Positions 11,522 through 22,716 of a DNA stretch of 64,000 nt are shown one piece after another. The notes under the pieces were generated by a model. That model made no database searches, was not told the DNA's origin, and worked only from the letters and a program-made list of their open reading frames with translations. The position numbers and the translations under genes are program-made. The stretch is from Panorpa germanica (Eukaryota > Arthropoda > Insecta > Mecoptera > Panorpidae). The stretch's first letter is position 1; every line of letters begins with the position of its first letter. The stretch covers positions 4,898,001 to 4,962,000 of the forward strand of contig OY783208.1 of assembly GCA_963678705.1 (NCBI GenBank), written 5' to 3'.

Positions 11522-12059
11522 GAATCAAAACAAATGGTGCCATTGAACCAAATAGCTACCCTATTTTTTAACAAACTATGGAATAATGAATATTGCGTAT
11601 CGATTTTACGACGTTTTAACAATAATAAAAGCGGTAAAAAATATACAAAAGTGCGCAGTAGCTTTTTTTTATGAGATTCAAAACAAAACGATCAACAAAA
11701 CAAATTGAATATTTACCATATATTTTAAAACCTCAATTTTCTTTATTTTAACTGATTTTATTTTTGTGAAACTTTATTTATTATAAAAGTATATTAATAC
11801 GAAGAACACAAGTTGTTTTTTATTAATAGACAATAATACAGATGTTACTTCTATTCAGCAAAACAAATAATGACCAAAATTTAGTCAACGAATACTGATT
11901 GGATTGCGTGGAATGTTCATGTTATCTTTAAATAAAGTTGTCAGTACTGGAATGCTTACATTCACAATGTATTTCAATATCTTATGGTTGGTTTAATTCT
12001 TAGAAAAGTTAAATAAGGTTTAAATAATCACTAACTCACGATAAATGAAAATCTTATAT

Positions 12060-12360
12060 TATAATAACGTTTTTAATGTATATTTATATTCCTATATCTG
12101 GCTGAAATTCGTATGGTAAAACGAAAACGACTCCGGTGATGTTTTTGAAAATGTCCTATTTCGTAGAGAAGAAAAATTCTAAGTCTTTTAGCGTCTTCGA
12201 ATTTTTCCTTGAATTTCCTGGAAACCCGTAATTTTGAAAAAATTAAAATAAAATTTTTACTTTTTGCTCTATAACTTTTATTTCGTAAAAGATAGAAAGT
12301 TCAAATTTTGCATATGCATTACGCTATATAATACAAACGTATTTCAAAATTTAGAAGTTG
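12060..12360 (+). repeat. Family H remnant (inverted)
   Basis: Contains cttgaatttcctggaaac, the complement of the tttccaggaaattcaagg block. It continues into a ~100-bp stretch shared with 5790-5935. Confidence 0.5.
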
Positions 12361-12632
12361 ATTTGACTTGATTATTTGACTACCAACAGCTACAGAACAT
12401 TACCACAGCACTGACCTACTCAACAAATAACTGACGTTAAAGTGCATTTCACGTCATAAAAATATAGCCGACCATTTCTAGCACTGAAACTACAATTCAA
12501 ATTTTTAATTGCTCTATCTCCGTCAATATTTAGATATTTAATAAAATAGTCACGCCAATACACATTTAATAACATCAATTTCAATCAATAATTTAAAAAT
12601 TGACTACTAAAAAATGAGGACAAGAGCCCATT
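12361..12632 (+). repeat. MITE family M1, right part
   Basis: Right ~270 bp of M1, ending aggacaagagcccattgtg. It marks where a third ~6.3 kb unit would begin, but that unit stops after ~80 bp of following sequence. Confidence 0.65.
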
Positions 12633-12713
12633 GTGAAGTTGAAATAAAAATAAAATAAATTTATTAATCTATCCATTCTATACAAATACATTTTTATACA
12701 ATAATACAATTTA

Positions 12714-13367
12714 CCAAATACGTCATAAATTAAATTTCAAATAGTAAAGTACTTCATGAGTTTGTTGATTTTAAAAGAAGTTCAATAAGCAATGGACATG
12801 TTTCAGAAAACATTGGAAGTGTTTTACAAGCAACATACATATTACAGAATATTAAATTTATTAGAAAAGACTGAGTGAACAACATAACCTAGAAACCAAA
12901 TAAGTTAATGTAATCTTTAATAAATAAAATATTAATCGGAATTCTTAATAATTGTGACTGTAGATACAAAATGTATGTTCAGAAATTGTAGTTTTTCTTA
13001 TTTTATTTTTTGTGTCGGTTGTAAGGTTTTATTTAATTTGTTAGGAATGAAAGGTCAATGGAAATTATTCAATACACCTACATTTTCTTGTTTTGAAACT
13101 TGTAACAGAAACTTTGTATATTTTATCCAGCTTTTAATCTACTTTTACCATTTTTAGTAAAGAAATACACAATATTCATGCTTATTGTTGACCAATAATG
13201 TGAAATAAACCCTTTTCACATCTACATGACATATTGTTGTAACCACAAAATTGAAATTTCAACTCTAACCATTAATATTGAGTATTTCTAAATTAAAACT
13301 AGTATAACTAATACTACGTAGTGATTTTTACATGTTTTAAGCATAGAACAAACGCAACCTACTAAAA
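12714..13367. other. Zinc-finger spacer S0, left part
   Basis: Matches 20470-21125 (upstream region of ZNF1) and, interrupted by an LTR element, 46850-53006. It is the 5' flank of an array zinc-finger gene, but no such gene lies to its left: homology stops abruptly at 12713/12714. It carries the shared upstream motif at 13238-13273. The Helitron interrupts it on the right. Confidence 0.6.
13238..13273. promoter_or_regulatory. Shared upstream motif, spacer S0
   Basis: The string AACCACAAAATTGAAATTTC matches the core of the small zinc-finger dyads (AACCTCAAAATTGAAATTTC). It recurs at 20997-21031 and, decayed, at 52880-52913. Confidence 0.35.
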
Positions 13368-13997
13368 TCTTAATATATAAAAGAAAGACGGGTTTGTTGC
13401 AACACTTATAACTCGAGATCTGCTGAACTAATATTCATGTTTATTGATTCGTTGGATTTGTCTTCGCCCCGAATAGCATAATACATCTTAAAAACAATGA
13501 AAATATATAAAACAAAGACGGGTTTGTTACAACACTTACAATAGCATAATACATCTTAAAAACAATGAAAATTCGAAATTTAAAAAACTCGACAATGAAA
13601 ACTCGATACTTAATCATTTCAATAAATGCTGATTTGTTTATTTCATGCCAAACATTTGTTGTCATGACAACATGTTGTAACAACTATTCATGTGTGGGTT
13701 CAGAAATTTATTTTTTGTAAAATGTGTCGAAAGTTCAGGTACTGTTATATTTGTTTGTTTTAGACATTAATTTATGTAAATTATTTATTAATTATTTAAT
13801 TTTTAATTTCAGAAAAGATTTATTGTACAGGTTAACAAAAGTGTAAATGTCTTTTTATAGGTTATCTATAACTATAATTTTTCTTGATAAGCTATTCATA
13901 TGTAGTGCTTATATACTCTTTGAGCTATTGTCTATTTCTCGAAAGTGGTTTTTTGTGGTTTTATGCGAGTGCACATTCAGTATTAATATTAATAACT

Positions 13998-14606
13998 ATG
14001 CCGCGTCCTAGAAGATCTAATCTTTCCCAGCAGAGCCGTAATGCAATTAGGCAACGGAATATCGCGAGTCAATTATCTGATGAAGAACGAGAAATTGCAC
14101 GAGGAGAGCACCGCGTTAGTATGGAGCAAAGAATGGCCTTAATTCGTGCTTCTCAAACACAAGAGCAAAGAGAGGTAGCCCGTGAAACGGCTAGGTTAGA
14201 AACGAGAAATCGTCGAGCTTATCGTACAGATGAACAGAGGAATAATCTTCGAAGAGCAAGAAGAAATGGTTCAAGTATTGATTTGAATCGAGCAGCGTTT
14301 CTATATGATTGCACCATCGACTACAGCTTGCATCGTTTAGTTTGCATTGGTCCAATGGACGTTGTTTGCCAGCATTGTGGAGCATTGAAGTTTGCTGGTG
14401 AAACGCCTGGTTTGTGCTGCCTTAGTGGTAAAGTGAAATTGCCATCATTGGTCCCGCCACCAGAGCCATTGTGCTCCCTGCTTTATGGCGAAACACTAGA
14501 ATCACGACATTTTCTAGCGAAGTCTCAAAAATACAATGTCTGTTTCCAAATGACTTCATTTGGGGCGGAAATTATCGAAGAACACGGATATAATCCGACA
14601 TTTAAG
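13998..14606 (+). pseudogene. Helitron Rep/helicase protein, N-terminal exon
   Basis: 203 codons from ATG 13998. A basic, Arg/Gln-rich start (MPRPRRSNLS) is followed by a cysteine cluster (HCGALKF and GLCCLSGKV) typical of the N-terminal region of insect Helitron proteins. It ends at a GTAATT donor after a complete codon. The matching acceptor is at 14781-14782. The family protein nicks DNA and unwinds it for rolling-circle transposition; this copy is broken further on. Confidence 0.75.
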
Positions 14607-14782
14607 GTAATTTACGTTAAAAACTATATTTTCTATGATTGTAAAAAAAATCTGGAATGTAGTTTGTTAGATTTCTGTATTTGTCTCTGAAATAAAAATG
14701 GCATGTTATTATTTGAAAAAAAAAAGTATTTGTAAAAAAAGTGTTTGTCAATCTAACTATAACTATGGCTTTGACTTTACAG

Positions 14783-15256
14783 ATTCAAGGCCAGATTTGC
14801 CATCGCATTGGATCATTGCAACCTATAGAAGATGCACAGTCTTACATGATGCAATATACTTCATGTGCAATATGGAAGAACAACTTGACCGGCGTCAAGG
14901 GATCAACACAGCTACGAAAAGAGCAATTCTCCAAGATCTGCAGCAAATGCTTCATGAACATCATGCATTGGTCAGGCTGCCAAGTGATGACTATAAAGTT
15001 GTGATCAGAGCAGATAAAAGACCAGCTGGAACACATGAACGCACATTTAATGCTCCAACAATCGATGAAGTGGCAATCCTGATTGTTGGTGAAAACTTGG
15101 AAACACGTGATATTGTACTTACACGACGCAATACTGGGCAACTACAAAGAATATATGAAACACACCGTTCATATGACGCGTTACAATACCCGCTAATGTT
15201 TTGGCAAGGAGACGATGGATATCACTTTCATATCAAAATGATTAATCCATTGAATG
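14783..15256 (+). pseudogene. Helitron N-terminal domain, frameshifted exon
   Basis: Continues the Helitron N-terminal domain. It begins IQGQICHRIGSL in one frame and shifts to another frame near 14850. The second frame carries conserved segments including INTATKR, VIRADKRPAG and DALQYPLMFWQG. It ends at a GTAAGA donor (15257) whose acceptor (TTCCAG) ends at 15420. The single frameshift is a disabling lesion unless editing or an assembly error explains it. Confidence 0.7.
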
Positions 15257-15420
15257 GTAAGATCAATATTGTTGTTTTCATTTAAACTTGATATACATTT
15301 TATTCTGTTTGCTTTTAGTACCCATAAAAAGTTGTAATTTCTAATTTAGTAGAGAGTAGCTGTAAGAGTCCTTAACCTATTAGGGGTTCTAAAATACAAG
15401 TTTTACTGCATTTGTTCCAG

Positions 15421-16767
15421 GTGAGGAAACTACCAAGAAGGTTAGTTCAATGAATTATTACGCATATCGTTTGATGATTCGTGAAAATTCTGACAATTAT
15501 TTGTTGCGATTTCGTCGACTGCTTCAACAATATTGCGTTGACTTTCATTCGGTTGAATCAAGTTAAATTGCGTTCAGAAGAGTATATTCATTTACGCGAT
15601 GCAATTAGCACAGAAGGAGATTCAGAAAATGTAGGTCGATTGACTATTTTACCGGCGACATACACAGGTAGCCCGCGTCATTTGCATGAATATGCGCAAG
15701 ATGCAATGACATATGTTCGTCATTATGGTCGGCCAGATCTATTCATTACATTTACATGTAATCCGAAATGGATAGAAATTATTCAATTGCTGCTTCCCGG
15801 ACAAACATCAAGTGATCGACACGACATCACCGCACGTGTTTTCAGGCAAAAAATTCGGTCACTAATGAATTACATTGTTAAGCAACACGTCTTTGGGAAT
15901 ACTCGATGCTGGATGTATTCAATCGAATGGCAAAAACGAGGCCTACCGCATGCTCACATTCTAATTTGGTTAGTCGAAAGAATTCGGCCAGATCAAATAG
16001 ATGACATCATATGTGCGGAGATTCCTGCTCCTGAAACCGATCCAGACCTACATGATGTTGTAATCACGAATATGATTCATGGACCGTGTGGCACTATCAA
16101 CCGCCAATCACCGTGCATGGTCGACGGCAAGTGTTCCAAACGGTATCCACGAAAATTGACGGCAGGGACCATTACAGGCAACGATGGTTATCCATTGTAT
16201 CGGCGTCGATCGCCCGATGATAATGGTAGAACTATCACAACTAAAGTGAAAGGAAACGATTTCGTAGTTGACAACAGTTGGATTGTTCCATATTCACCAC
16301 TTCTTTCCAAAGCATTCAAGGCACATTGTAATGTTGAGTATTGCAATTCGGTCAAGTCAATTAAATACATTTGCAAATATGTCACGAAAGGGAGCGACAT
16401 GGCGGTTTTTGGTATCCAAACATCCAATATCAACGATGAAATCACGCGCTATCAAGTCGGTAGATATGTGAACTGCAATGAAGCAATTTGGCGTATATTT
16501 TCATTCCCTATTCACGAACGTCATCCCACTGTTGTACATTTGGGGGTGCATCTAGAGAACGGTCAGAGAGTATATTTCACAGCGTCGAATGCTGCTCAAC
16601 GTGCCGAAACACCTCCAGCGACAACACTGACCAGTTTCTTTGCGATTTGTCAAAGCGATCCGTTCGCACGAACTTTGCTTTACTCAGAAATGCCACGTTA
16701 TTACGCTACATCGAAGAAATTTCAACGTCGGAAGCAAGACGATGCAGTTCCTGGTTATCCAGATATG
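15421..16767 (+). pseudogene. Helitron Rep catalytic domain, truncated
   Basis: Opens with the end of the N-terminal domain, is disrupted near 15540 (frame change and small deletion), then runs open. Rolling-circle motifs are visible: FTCNPKW at 15751-15771, the metal-binding HUH within GLPHAHILIWL (His codons at 15949 and 15955), and the two candidate catalytic tyrosines in YICKYVTKG (codons at 16366 and 16378). Family similarity ends near 16767 (around PDMRST). The following ~190 bp carry no helicase, so about half of the usual protein is gone. Confidence 0.8.
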
Positions 16768-16960
16768 CGTTCTACTATTCTCATTCTGTATGTTTTCATC
16801 ATCATTCATCATAATAAAATACTTTTATGTTTCTATCTATATTAATAAATATTATTTTGTATCATTGTATTACGTTCATCAAAGCCTAAATTAGTTCAGC
16901 TAAAAGGTAACACGACATTCATTGACTGTTAGGCGGTACGAAGTTCGCCGGGTCAGCTAG

Positions 16961-18660
16961 TTTATTTATAAAAATTGGTTTACAACTTTCAAAACAAAAA
17001 TGTAGGTGAACCGAATAATTACCCGAATATCTAGACAATAAAATAAATATAAAAATTATAAAATATAGGAAACATAATACCTGATTGATGTATTTATTAA
17101 TATTGCAGCTTTGTTTTATGTAAGATATAAATGTGAATAACTTTTACGGTTTGTAGTACATTAATGCAGATAACAAACTGCAATGGCGATGGGTCATTTA
17201 TTTGTCATGGGGCTAATGTGAGTAAAGTATTTGTTGAATTTTTTATTATATCTCAAGTAAGAGACAAGTACGAAATAATTAAAAGTTTTACTGATATAAT
17301 CGATCGATTGACTATCATTCCCACTCACTAATTTAATTTTGTGTTTAATGATAAGTTCAGTTCTACGGTATATGGTGGCAAATGCTTTCCACTTGCTAAT
17401 GTATTAGAAAATTGAAAAGTCCATGTTTTTCTAAATTAAGAAACTAAAACATTATTCAGAGTAATAACCTTTTTGTGGCAACCTGTTTAAAATTAAATAA
17501 AAATAGGTATATTACATATTATATTTTAAAGCATATATTACAATATATTGAAGTACAATTGATTCTATAATAAAGGTGATCGTAAGATTACAGCATTATA
17601 TACAGACCAATCTCAGTTCAAAATCGATGTAATGCTTAAGGTAAATTAAATCCTGTAGAATCAAGGAATGTAGTACTATGAACACCGTAATCTTGTAAGT
17701 TCTGTACAAAATTATAGGCCCCGTAATATTCCTACTTTATCATCTGTTGAAATAAGAATTAAAAAATATATTGTAGCTCAGTTAAGTGTTCTAGTAGATG
17801 CATTGAATTACTTGAAGGGGTTTCATTATAACCACTATATAATATTACAATCATGATAAGCCTGAGTTTAAGATTTAAAGTAAAGCAGTCTACTTAATGT
17901 TTCAAATCTGTTGACGACAGGGTGCCAAATTTCTACACTTTCTCCAGGAATATATAAATAAAAGTTGCCCCTTTAAAACCTCAACAGTATTGAAATCAGT
18001 TTTCTGTATGATGTTGAAATTATCGAAATTAATAATATTTTTTCACAAAAATCGCAATATAAAACTTGATGGAATGTAGAACTCAGCTGTAAGTAGTAAA
18101 TGACATAACATACACACACTCGTTTGTGTCTCTGTTGCATAAAACAGACTTATTAAAAATAATTGAATATTTGAGGTTATGTTATGAAATTAAGACATGG
18201 CTCAGCGAAAATAAACTGAAATAAGAAATTATGCAATTTATAACATTTTAAATTAATTATTTATTAATCTTATAATACAAAACGCCCCTTTTATTAATTT
18301 TTTAATTTTGAAATAAATCCATTGATTAGCGTAATACACAGGCAAAATTACAACTTTCTACCTTTTACGGATCAACAGTCATATAGCAAAAAGTAACCAT
18401 TTCCTTTCGCAGTTTTTTCAAAATTACAGCTTTCCAGGAAATTGAGGAAAAAATCCGAGGACGTCAAAAGTCTTAAAATTATTTGCTCAACGAAACAGGA
18501 AATTTTAAAAGGGATTCATAAAACCGTTTTCGAACCAACATACAAAAATCACTACCAAACACATAGGAAAATAAACATATACAGTTGGAACATTATAACA
18601 TACGATCATTTAGCATAAAACTTAGAATTAGAACAAAAAATTAGATTGAAAAGCATAAAA
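16961..18660. other. Zinc-finger spacer S0, right part
   Basis: Continues the spacer interrupted by the Helitron. It matches 21126-22440 and the 3' flank of ZNF2 (44236-45170). It contains a decayed version of the short frame conserved at 21300-21503. A family H fragment occupies ~18290-18600, just past the ZNF1 stop. Confidence 0.6.
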
Positions 18661-18681
18661 ACTTGCAAATGTTTTATCCCA

Positions 18682-20253
18682 TTATTCACATGAAAAAGAA
18701 TTAACGTCTAAATGCGTCTTTTTATGTCGTATAAAAGCACTTGACCATAAAAACGTTTTCTCACAAATGTCACATGAAAAAGGTTTAACGTCTAAATGCG
18801 TGTTTTTATGTTCCTTTAAAGACCTTGAACTTGAAAACGTTTTGTTACAAATGTCACATAAAATAGGATTAACGTCTAAATGCGTCTTTTTATGTTCCTT
18901 TAAATATCCTGAACTTGAAAACGTTTTGTTACAAATGTCACATAAAAAAGGATGAACGTCTAAATGCGTCTTTTTATGTTCCTTTAAATAACATGAACTT
19001 GAAAACGTTTTGTTACAAATGTCACATGAAAAAGGATTAACGTCTAAATGCGTCTTTTTATGCTTCTTTAAATATCCTGAACTTGAAAACGTTTTGTTAC
19101 AAATGTCACATAAAAAAGGATGATCGTCTAAATGCGTCTTTTTATGTTCCTTTAAATACCTTGAACTTGAAAATGTTTTTTTGCAAATGTCACATGAAAA
19201 AGGATTACCGGCTAAATGGGTCTTTTTATGTTGACTGAAATTGCTTGAATTTAAAAACGTTTTGTTACAAATGTCACATGAAAAAGGTTTAACGCCTAAA
19301 TGCGTGCTTTTATGTTCCTTTAAATAGCTTGAACTAGAAAACGTTTTGTTACAAATGTCACAGGAAAAAGGATTAACGGTTAAATGCGTGTTTTTATGTT
19401 CCTTTAAATAGCTTGAACTTGAAAATGGTTTTTTGCAAATGTCACATGAAAAAGGATTAACGGCTAAATGCGTCTTTTTATGTTGACTGAAATTGCTTGA
19501 ATTTGAAAACGTTTTGTTACAAATGTCACATGAAAAAGGTTTAACGCCTAAATGCGTGCTTTTATGTTCCTTTAAATAGCTTGAACTAGAAAACGTTTTG
19601 TTACAAATGTCACATGAAAAAGGATTAACGGCTAAATGCGTCTTTTTATGTCGAGTGAAATTGCTTGAACTTGAAAATGTTTTGTTACAAACGTCACATG
19701 AAAATGGACGCTCCCCAGTATGATTTCGTTGGTGAATAACTAAATTGCACCTAGTAGTGTAAGATTTGTCACATTCATGACAGGAATATAACTTCCTGTC
19801 AGAGTGAACACGCAAATGTTTTATTATTTCCGGTGCCTTATCGAACCCCATGTTACAAACATCACAGATGAAATTCTTCTGATTGGAAATTAATTCTTCC
19901 ATTCCCGATTGTCCACTGCCTTGTGGTTCCGAGAATCTTCTATTATCATCACCATCCACCGGTTCTTTTGTCGTTCTGGTTCCTCGGCAGTCCGATGGGG
20001 GCTCCAGGTGCTCCTGCAATTTGCAGGAATCTTGAAACACACCTCCGCAATATTTACACAGGACAACAGGTGAACTATAGTCAGGTTCATATTTAATATA
20101 AACCCCTGGCCAATCTGCTTCTCTATCGGAACTGACGTTGACCTCCTCTTTGACTTGTGGTTCGAATTGAACAATGCATTCCTCTTCTGGTTCTACTTTC
20201 ATGTTTTCTATTTCCAGTGTTTCAATTAATTCTGATTTTATTTGCTGTGCCAT
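18682..20253 (-). CDS. ZNF1: array C2H2 zinc-finger protein (523 aa)
   Basis: Intact single-exon-looking minus-strand frame starting MAQQIKSELIETLE. Residues 1-60 are acidic. Residues 66-89 form a C2HC-like finger (CKYC, His, Cys). Classical fingers lie at ~130-150 and ~158-178, the second followed by a canonical TGERP linker. Then come 12 near-identical 28-residue fingers (~186-520) of the form CDICNKTFSSSSYLKEHKxTH, joined by unusual linkers such as LDVNP, LAVNP or LGVKP instead of TGEKP. The protein stops after a partial finger, FSCE. It is probably a nuclear DNA-binding factor; target unknown. Recognition-helix positions are almost uniform across the array, as expected from recent unequal exchange. 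It lies antisense to the flanking Piezo exons, within the inferred intron. The paralogue at 45171-46574 has 10 array fingers. Confidence 0.85.
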   Translation of the reverse strand: MAQQIKSELIETLEIENMKVEPEEECIVQFEPQVKEEVNVSSDREADWPGVYIKYEPDYSSPVVLCKYCGGVFQDSCKLQEHLEPPSDCRGTRTTKEPVDGDDNRRFSEPQGSGQSGMEELISNQKNFICDVCNMGFDKAPEIIKHLRVHSDRKLYSCHECDKSYTTRCNLVIHQRNHTGERPFSCDVCNKTFSSSSNFTRHKKTHLAVNPFSCDICNKTFSSSSYLKEHKSTHLGVKPFSCDICNKTFSNSSNFSQHKKTHLAVNPFSCDICKKPFSSSSYLKEHKNTHLTVNPFSCDICNKTFSSSSYLKEHKSTHLGVKPFSCDICNKTFLNSSNFSQHKKTHLAGNPFSCDICKKTFSSSRYLKEHKKTHLDDHPFLCDICNKTFSSSGYLKKHKKTHLDVNPFSCDICNKTFSSSCYLKEHKKTHLDVHPFLCDICNKTFSSSGYLKEHKKTHLDVNPILCDICNKTFSSSRSLKEHKNTHLDVKPFSCDICEKTFLWSSAFIRHKKTHLDVNSFSCE

Positions 20254-20996
20254 TTTATGCAGAAACTAACAATTTACTGAAACCAAAGAATATTTAAATT
20301 TAGCAATTAGTAACACTAAGATCTAATTAGGCCTGCCCTAATTCACTCCTTCATTTAATGCCAGATAAAAATTTAATATAAAAACATAAAAGGAGACCCT
20401 TTGAAATAAACAACTTCTATAAAACTGTGCTAAATTGTTTGTCACAAACAACAAAGACTAATGACCAATCACCAAATATGTCATAAATTAAATTTCAAAT
20501 AGTAAAGTACTTCATGAGTTCGTTCATTTTAAAAGAAGTTCAATAAGCAATGGACATGTTTCAGAAAACATTGGAAGTGTTTTACAAGCAACATACATAT
20601 TGGAGAATATTAAATTAATTAGAAAAGACTGAGTGAACAACATAACCTAGAAACCAAATTAGTAAATGTAATCTTTAATAAAAAAAATATTAATCGGAAT
20701 TCTTAATAATTGTGACTGTAGTTACAAAATGTATGTACAGAAATTGTAGTTATTCTTATTTTATTTTTTGTGTCGGTTGTAAGGTTTTATTCAATTTGTT
20801 AGAAATGACAGGTCAATGGTAATTATTCAATACACCTACGTTTTCTTGTTTTGAAACTTGTAACAGAAACTTTGTATATTTTATCCAGCTTTTAATCTAC
20901 TTTTACCATTTTTAATAAAGAAATACACAATATTCACGCTTATTGTTGATCAACAATATGAAATAAACCCTTTTCACATCTACATGGCATATTGTT

Positions 20997-21031
20997 GTAA
21001 CCACAAAATTGAAATTTCAACTTTAACCATT
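20997..21031. promoter_or_regulatory. Shared upstream motif, ~745 bp upstream of ZNF1 ATG
   Basis: Same core as the small zinc-finger dyads (AACCACAAAATTGAAATTTC). Flanking similarity (tgaaataaaccc and acatggcatattg) suggests the small and array zinc-finger genes share an ancestral upstream region. Confidence 0.35.
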
Positions 21032-21299
21032 AATATTGAGTATTTCTAAATTAAAACTAGTATAACTAATACTACGTAGTGATTTTAACATGTTTTAAGC
21101 ATAGAACAAACGCAACCTGCTAAAATTTATTTATAAAAGTTTGTTCACAACTTTCAAAAGGAAAATGTAAGTGAACCGATTAATTACCCGAATATCTACA
21201 GACAATAAAATAAATATAAAAATTACAAAATATAGGAAACATAATACCTGATTGATATATTTATTAATATTGCAGCTTTGTTTTATGTAAGATATAAAT

Positions 21300-21503
21300 G
21301 TGTTTAACTTTGACGGTTTGAAAGATAGTATGTTAATGCAGATAACAAACTGCAATGGCGATGGGTTATTTATTTGTCATGGGGCTAATGTCAGTAAAGT
21401 ATTTGATGAATTTTTCACTATTTCTTTATTAAGAGACAAGTACGAAATAATTAAACGTTTTACTAATATAGTCAATCGATTGAGTATCATTCCCACTCAC
21501 TAA
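21300..21503 (+). other. Short frame conserved in three spacers
   Basis: A 67-codon plus-strand frame in S1 is kept with few changes at 53184-53387 and partly at ~17150-17330 (ending IIPTH in all three). No recognised domain. It may be an exon remnant of an unknown gene that was duplicated with the spacer, or chance persistence. It lies antisense to another short frame, so coding status is unproven. Confidence 0.25.
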
Positions 21504-22703
21504 TTAAATTTTGTGTTTAACGATAACTTTAATTATACAGTATTTGGAGGGAAATGCTTTCCAATTGCTATTCTAGTATAACATTGAAAATCCAAGTTTT
21601 CTAAATTAAGAAACTAAAAGATTATTCAGAGTATTAACCTTTTTGTGGCAACCTGTTTAAAATTAAATAAAAATAGGTATATTACATATTATATTTTATA
21701 GCATATAGCATATATTACAATATATTGAAGTACAATTGATTCTATAGTAAAGGTGATCGTAAGATTACAGCATTATATACAGACCAATCTCAGTTCAAAA
21801 TCGATGTAATGCTTCAGGTAAATTAAATACTGTAGAATAAAGGAATGTAGTACTATGAACACCGTAATCTTGTGAGTTCTGTACAAAATTTTAGGGCCCG
21901 TAAAATACCTACTTTACCAGCTGTTGAAATGAAAATTAAAAAAGATATTGCAGCTCTGCTAAGTGTTCTAGGAGATGCATTGAATTACTTGAAGGGGTTT
22001 CATTATAACCACTATATAATATTAGAATCATGATAAGCCTGAGTTTAAGATTTAAAGTGAAGCAGCCTACTTGCTTCTTTAATAATTCTTTTAAAAGTTG
22101 CTTCTTTAATAATTCTCGAGTTATGCAATCTGCTTTGCGTATGATGTTGAAATTATCGAGATTATTAATTTTTTTCACAAAAATCGCAATATAAAACTTG
22201 ATGGAATATACAACTCAGCTGTAAGTAGTAAATGAAATAACACACACACACTCCTATGCGTATCAGTTGTATAAAACAGACTTATTAAAAATAATTAGAT
22301 ATTTGAGGTTATGTTAGCTAATTTTATCAAAATATTGTACAGTTTTATAGAAATTATGGCGTGACTCAGCAAAAATGCACTGAAATAAGAAATATACAAA
22401 TTATGACATTTTTAATTATCTATTTATTAAATTATATATTTATTAATCTTATAATATAAAACAAATTATTTATAATTAAAAACAAGATGAAGAGTTTTAT
22501 ATGGGTTCACTAGTTTGTTTACACGCTGTCCTAGTGTATAATAATGCATCATTCCCAGATACTGTTTTAATTTTATTTTTAGTGTTAAGCACTCACTGTT
22601 TTGATATTTAATTTACGTTTTTATTTAATAATATAATCTAAATTTCAGGTTAGGCATTCCTTGTCACATTTGTGTTTTAATTTGAGGTTAGTTAATTTAG
22701 TTG

Positions 22704-22716
22704 GTGCGCATGCGTC
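22704..22716. promoter_or_regulatory. NRF1/Ewg-like palindromic site
   Basis: GTGCGCATGCGTC, close to the known NRF1-class motif TGCGCATGCGCA, in otherwise very AT-rich DNA. It is preserved at 54627-54639. A promoter role is inference. Confidence 0.3.

Larger units (their letters stand above)
13368..16960 (+). mobile_element. Degenerate Helitron with intact ends
   Basis: Rolling-circle transposon of 3,593 bp. It begins TCTTAATATATAAAAG and ends in a short GC-rich hairpin (GGCG at 16932-16935 pairs with CGCC at 16946-16949) followed by CTAG at 16957-16960, the typical Helitron 3' signature. It is inserted between A and T. The uninterrupted site (taaaa followed by tttat) survives in the paralogous spacers at 21121-21130 and ~53004. 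It encodes a replication-initiator (Rep) region with disruptions but no helicase, so it is not autonomous. A second copy of the 5'-terminal sequence lies within the first 200 bp (13490-13545). Confidence 0.9.
20254..22440. other. Zinc-finger spacer S1 (upstream of ZNF1)
   Basis: Repeats S0 and corresponds to 46575-54360 in the second copy. It contains the shared upstream motif (20997-21031), the empty site for the Helitron (21125/21126), the empty site for the second LTR element (near 20746) and the empty site for the M1 insertion present at 43599 (near 21939). Confidence 0.6.

Noticed and set aside
14698..15285. Separate host genes in the Helitron interval
   Set aside because: The frames at 13884-14690, 14698-15285 and 15481-16845 are pieces of one Helitron protein split by introns and frameshifts.
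18767..18955. Plus-strand frames overlapping ZNF1 (and 45256-45480, 45835-46044 over ZNF2)
   Set aside because: They read the complement of the repeated finger units and show no independent signal, so they are shadows of the minus-strand genes.
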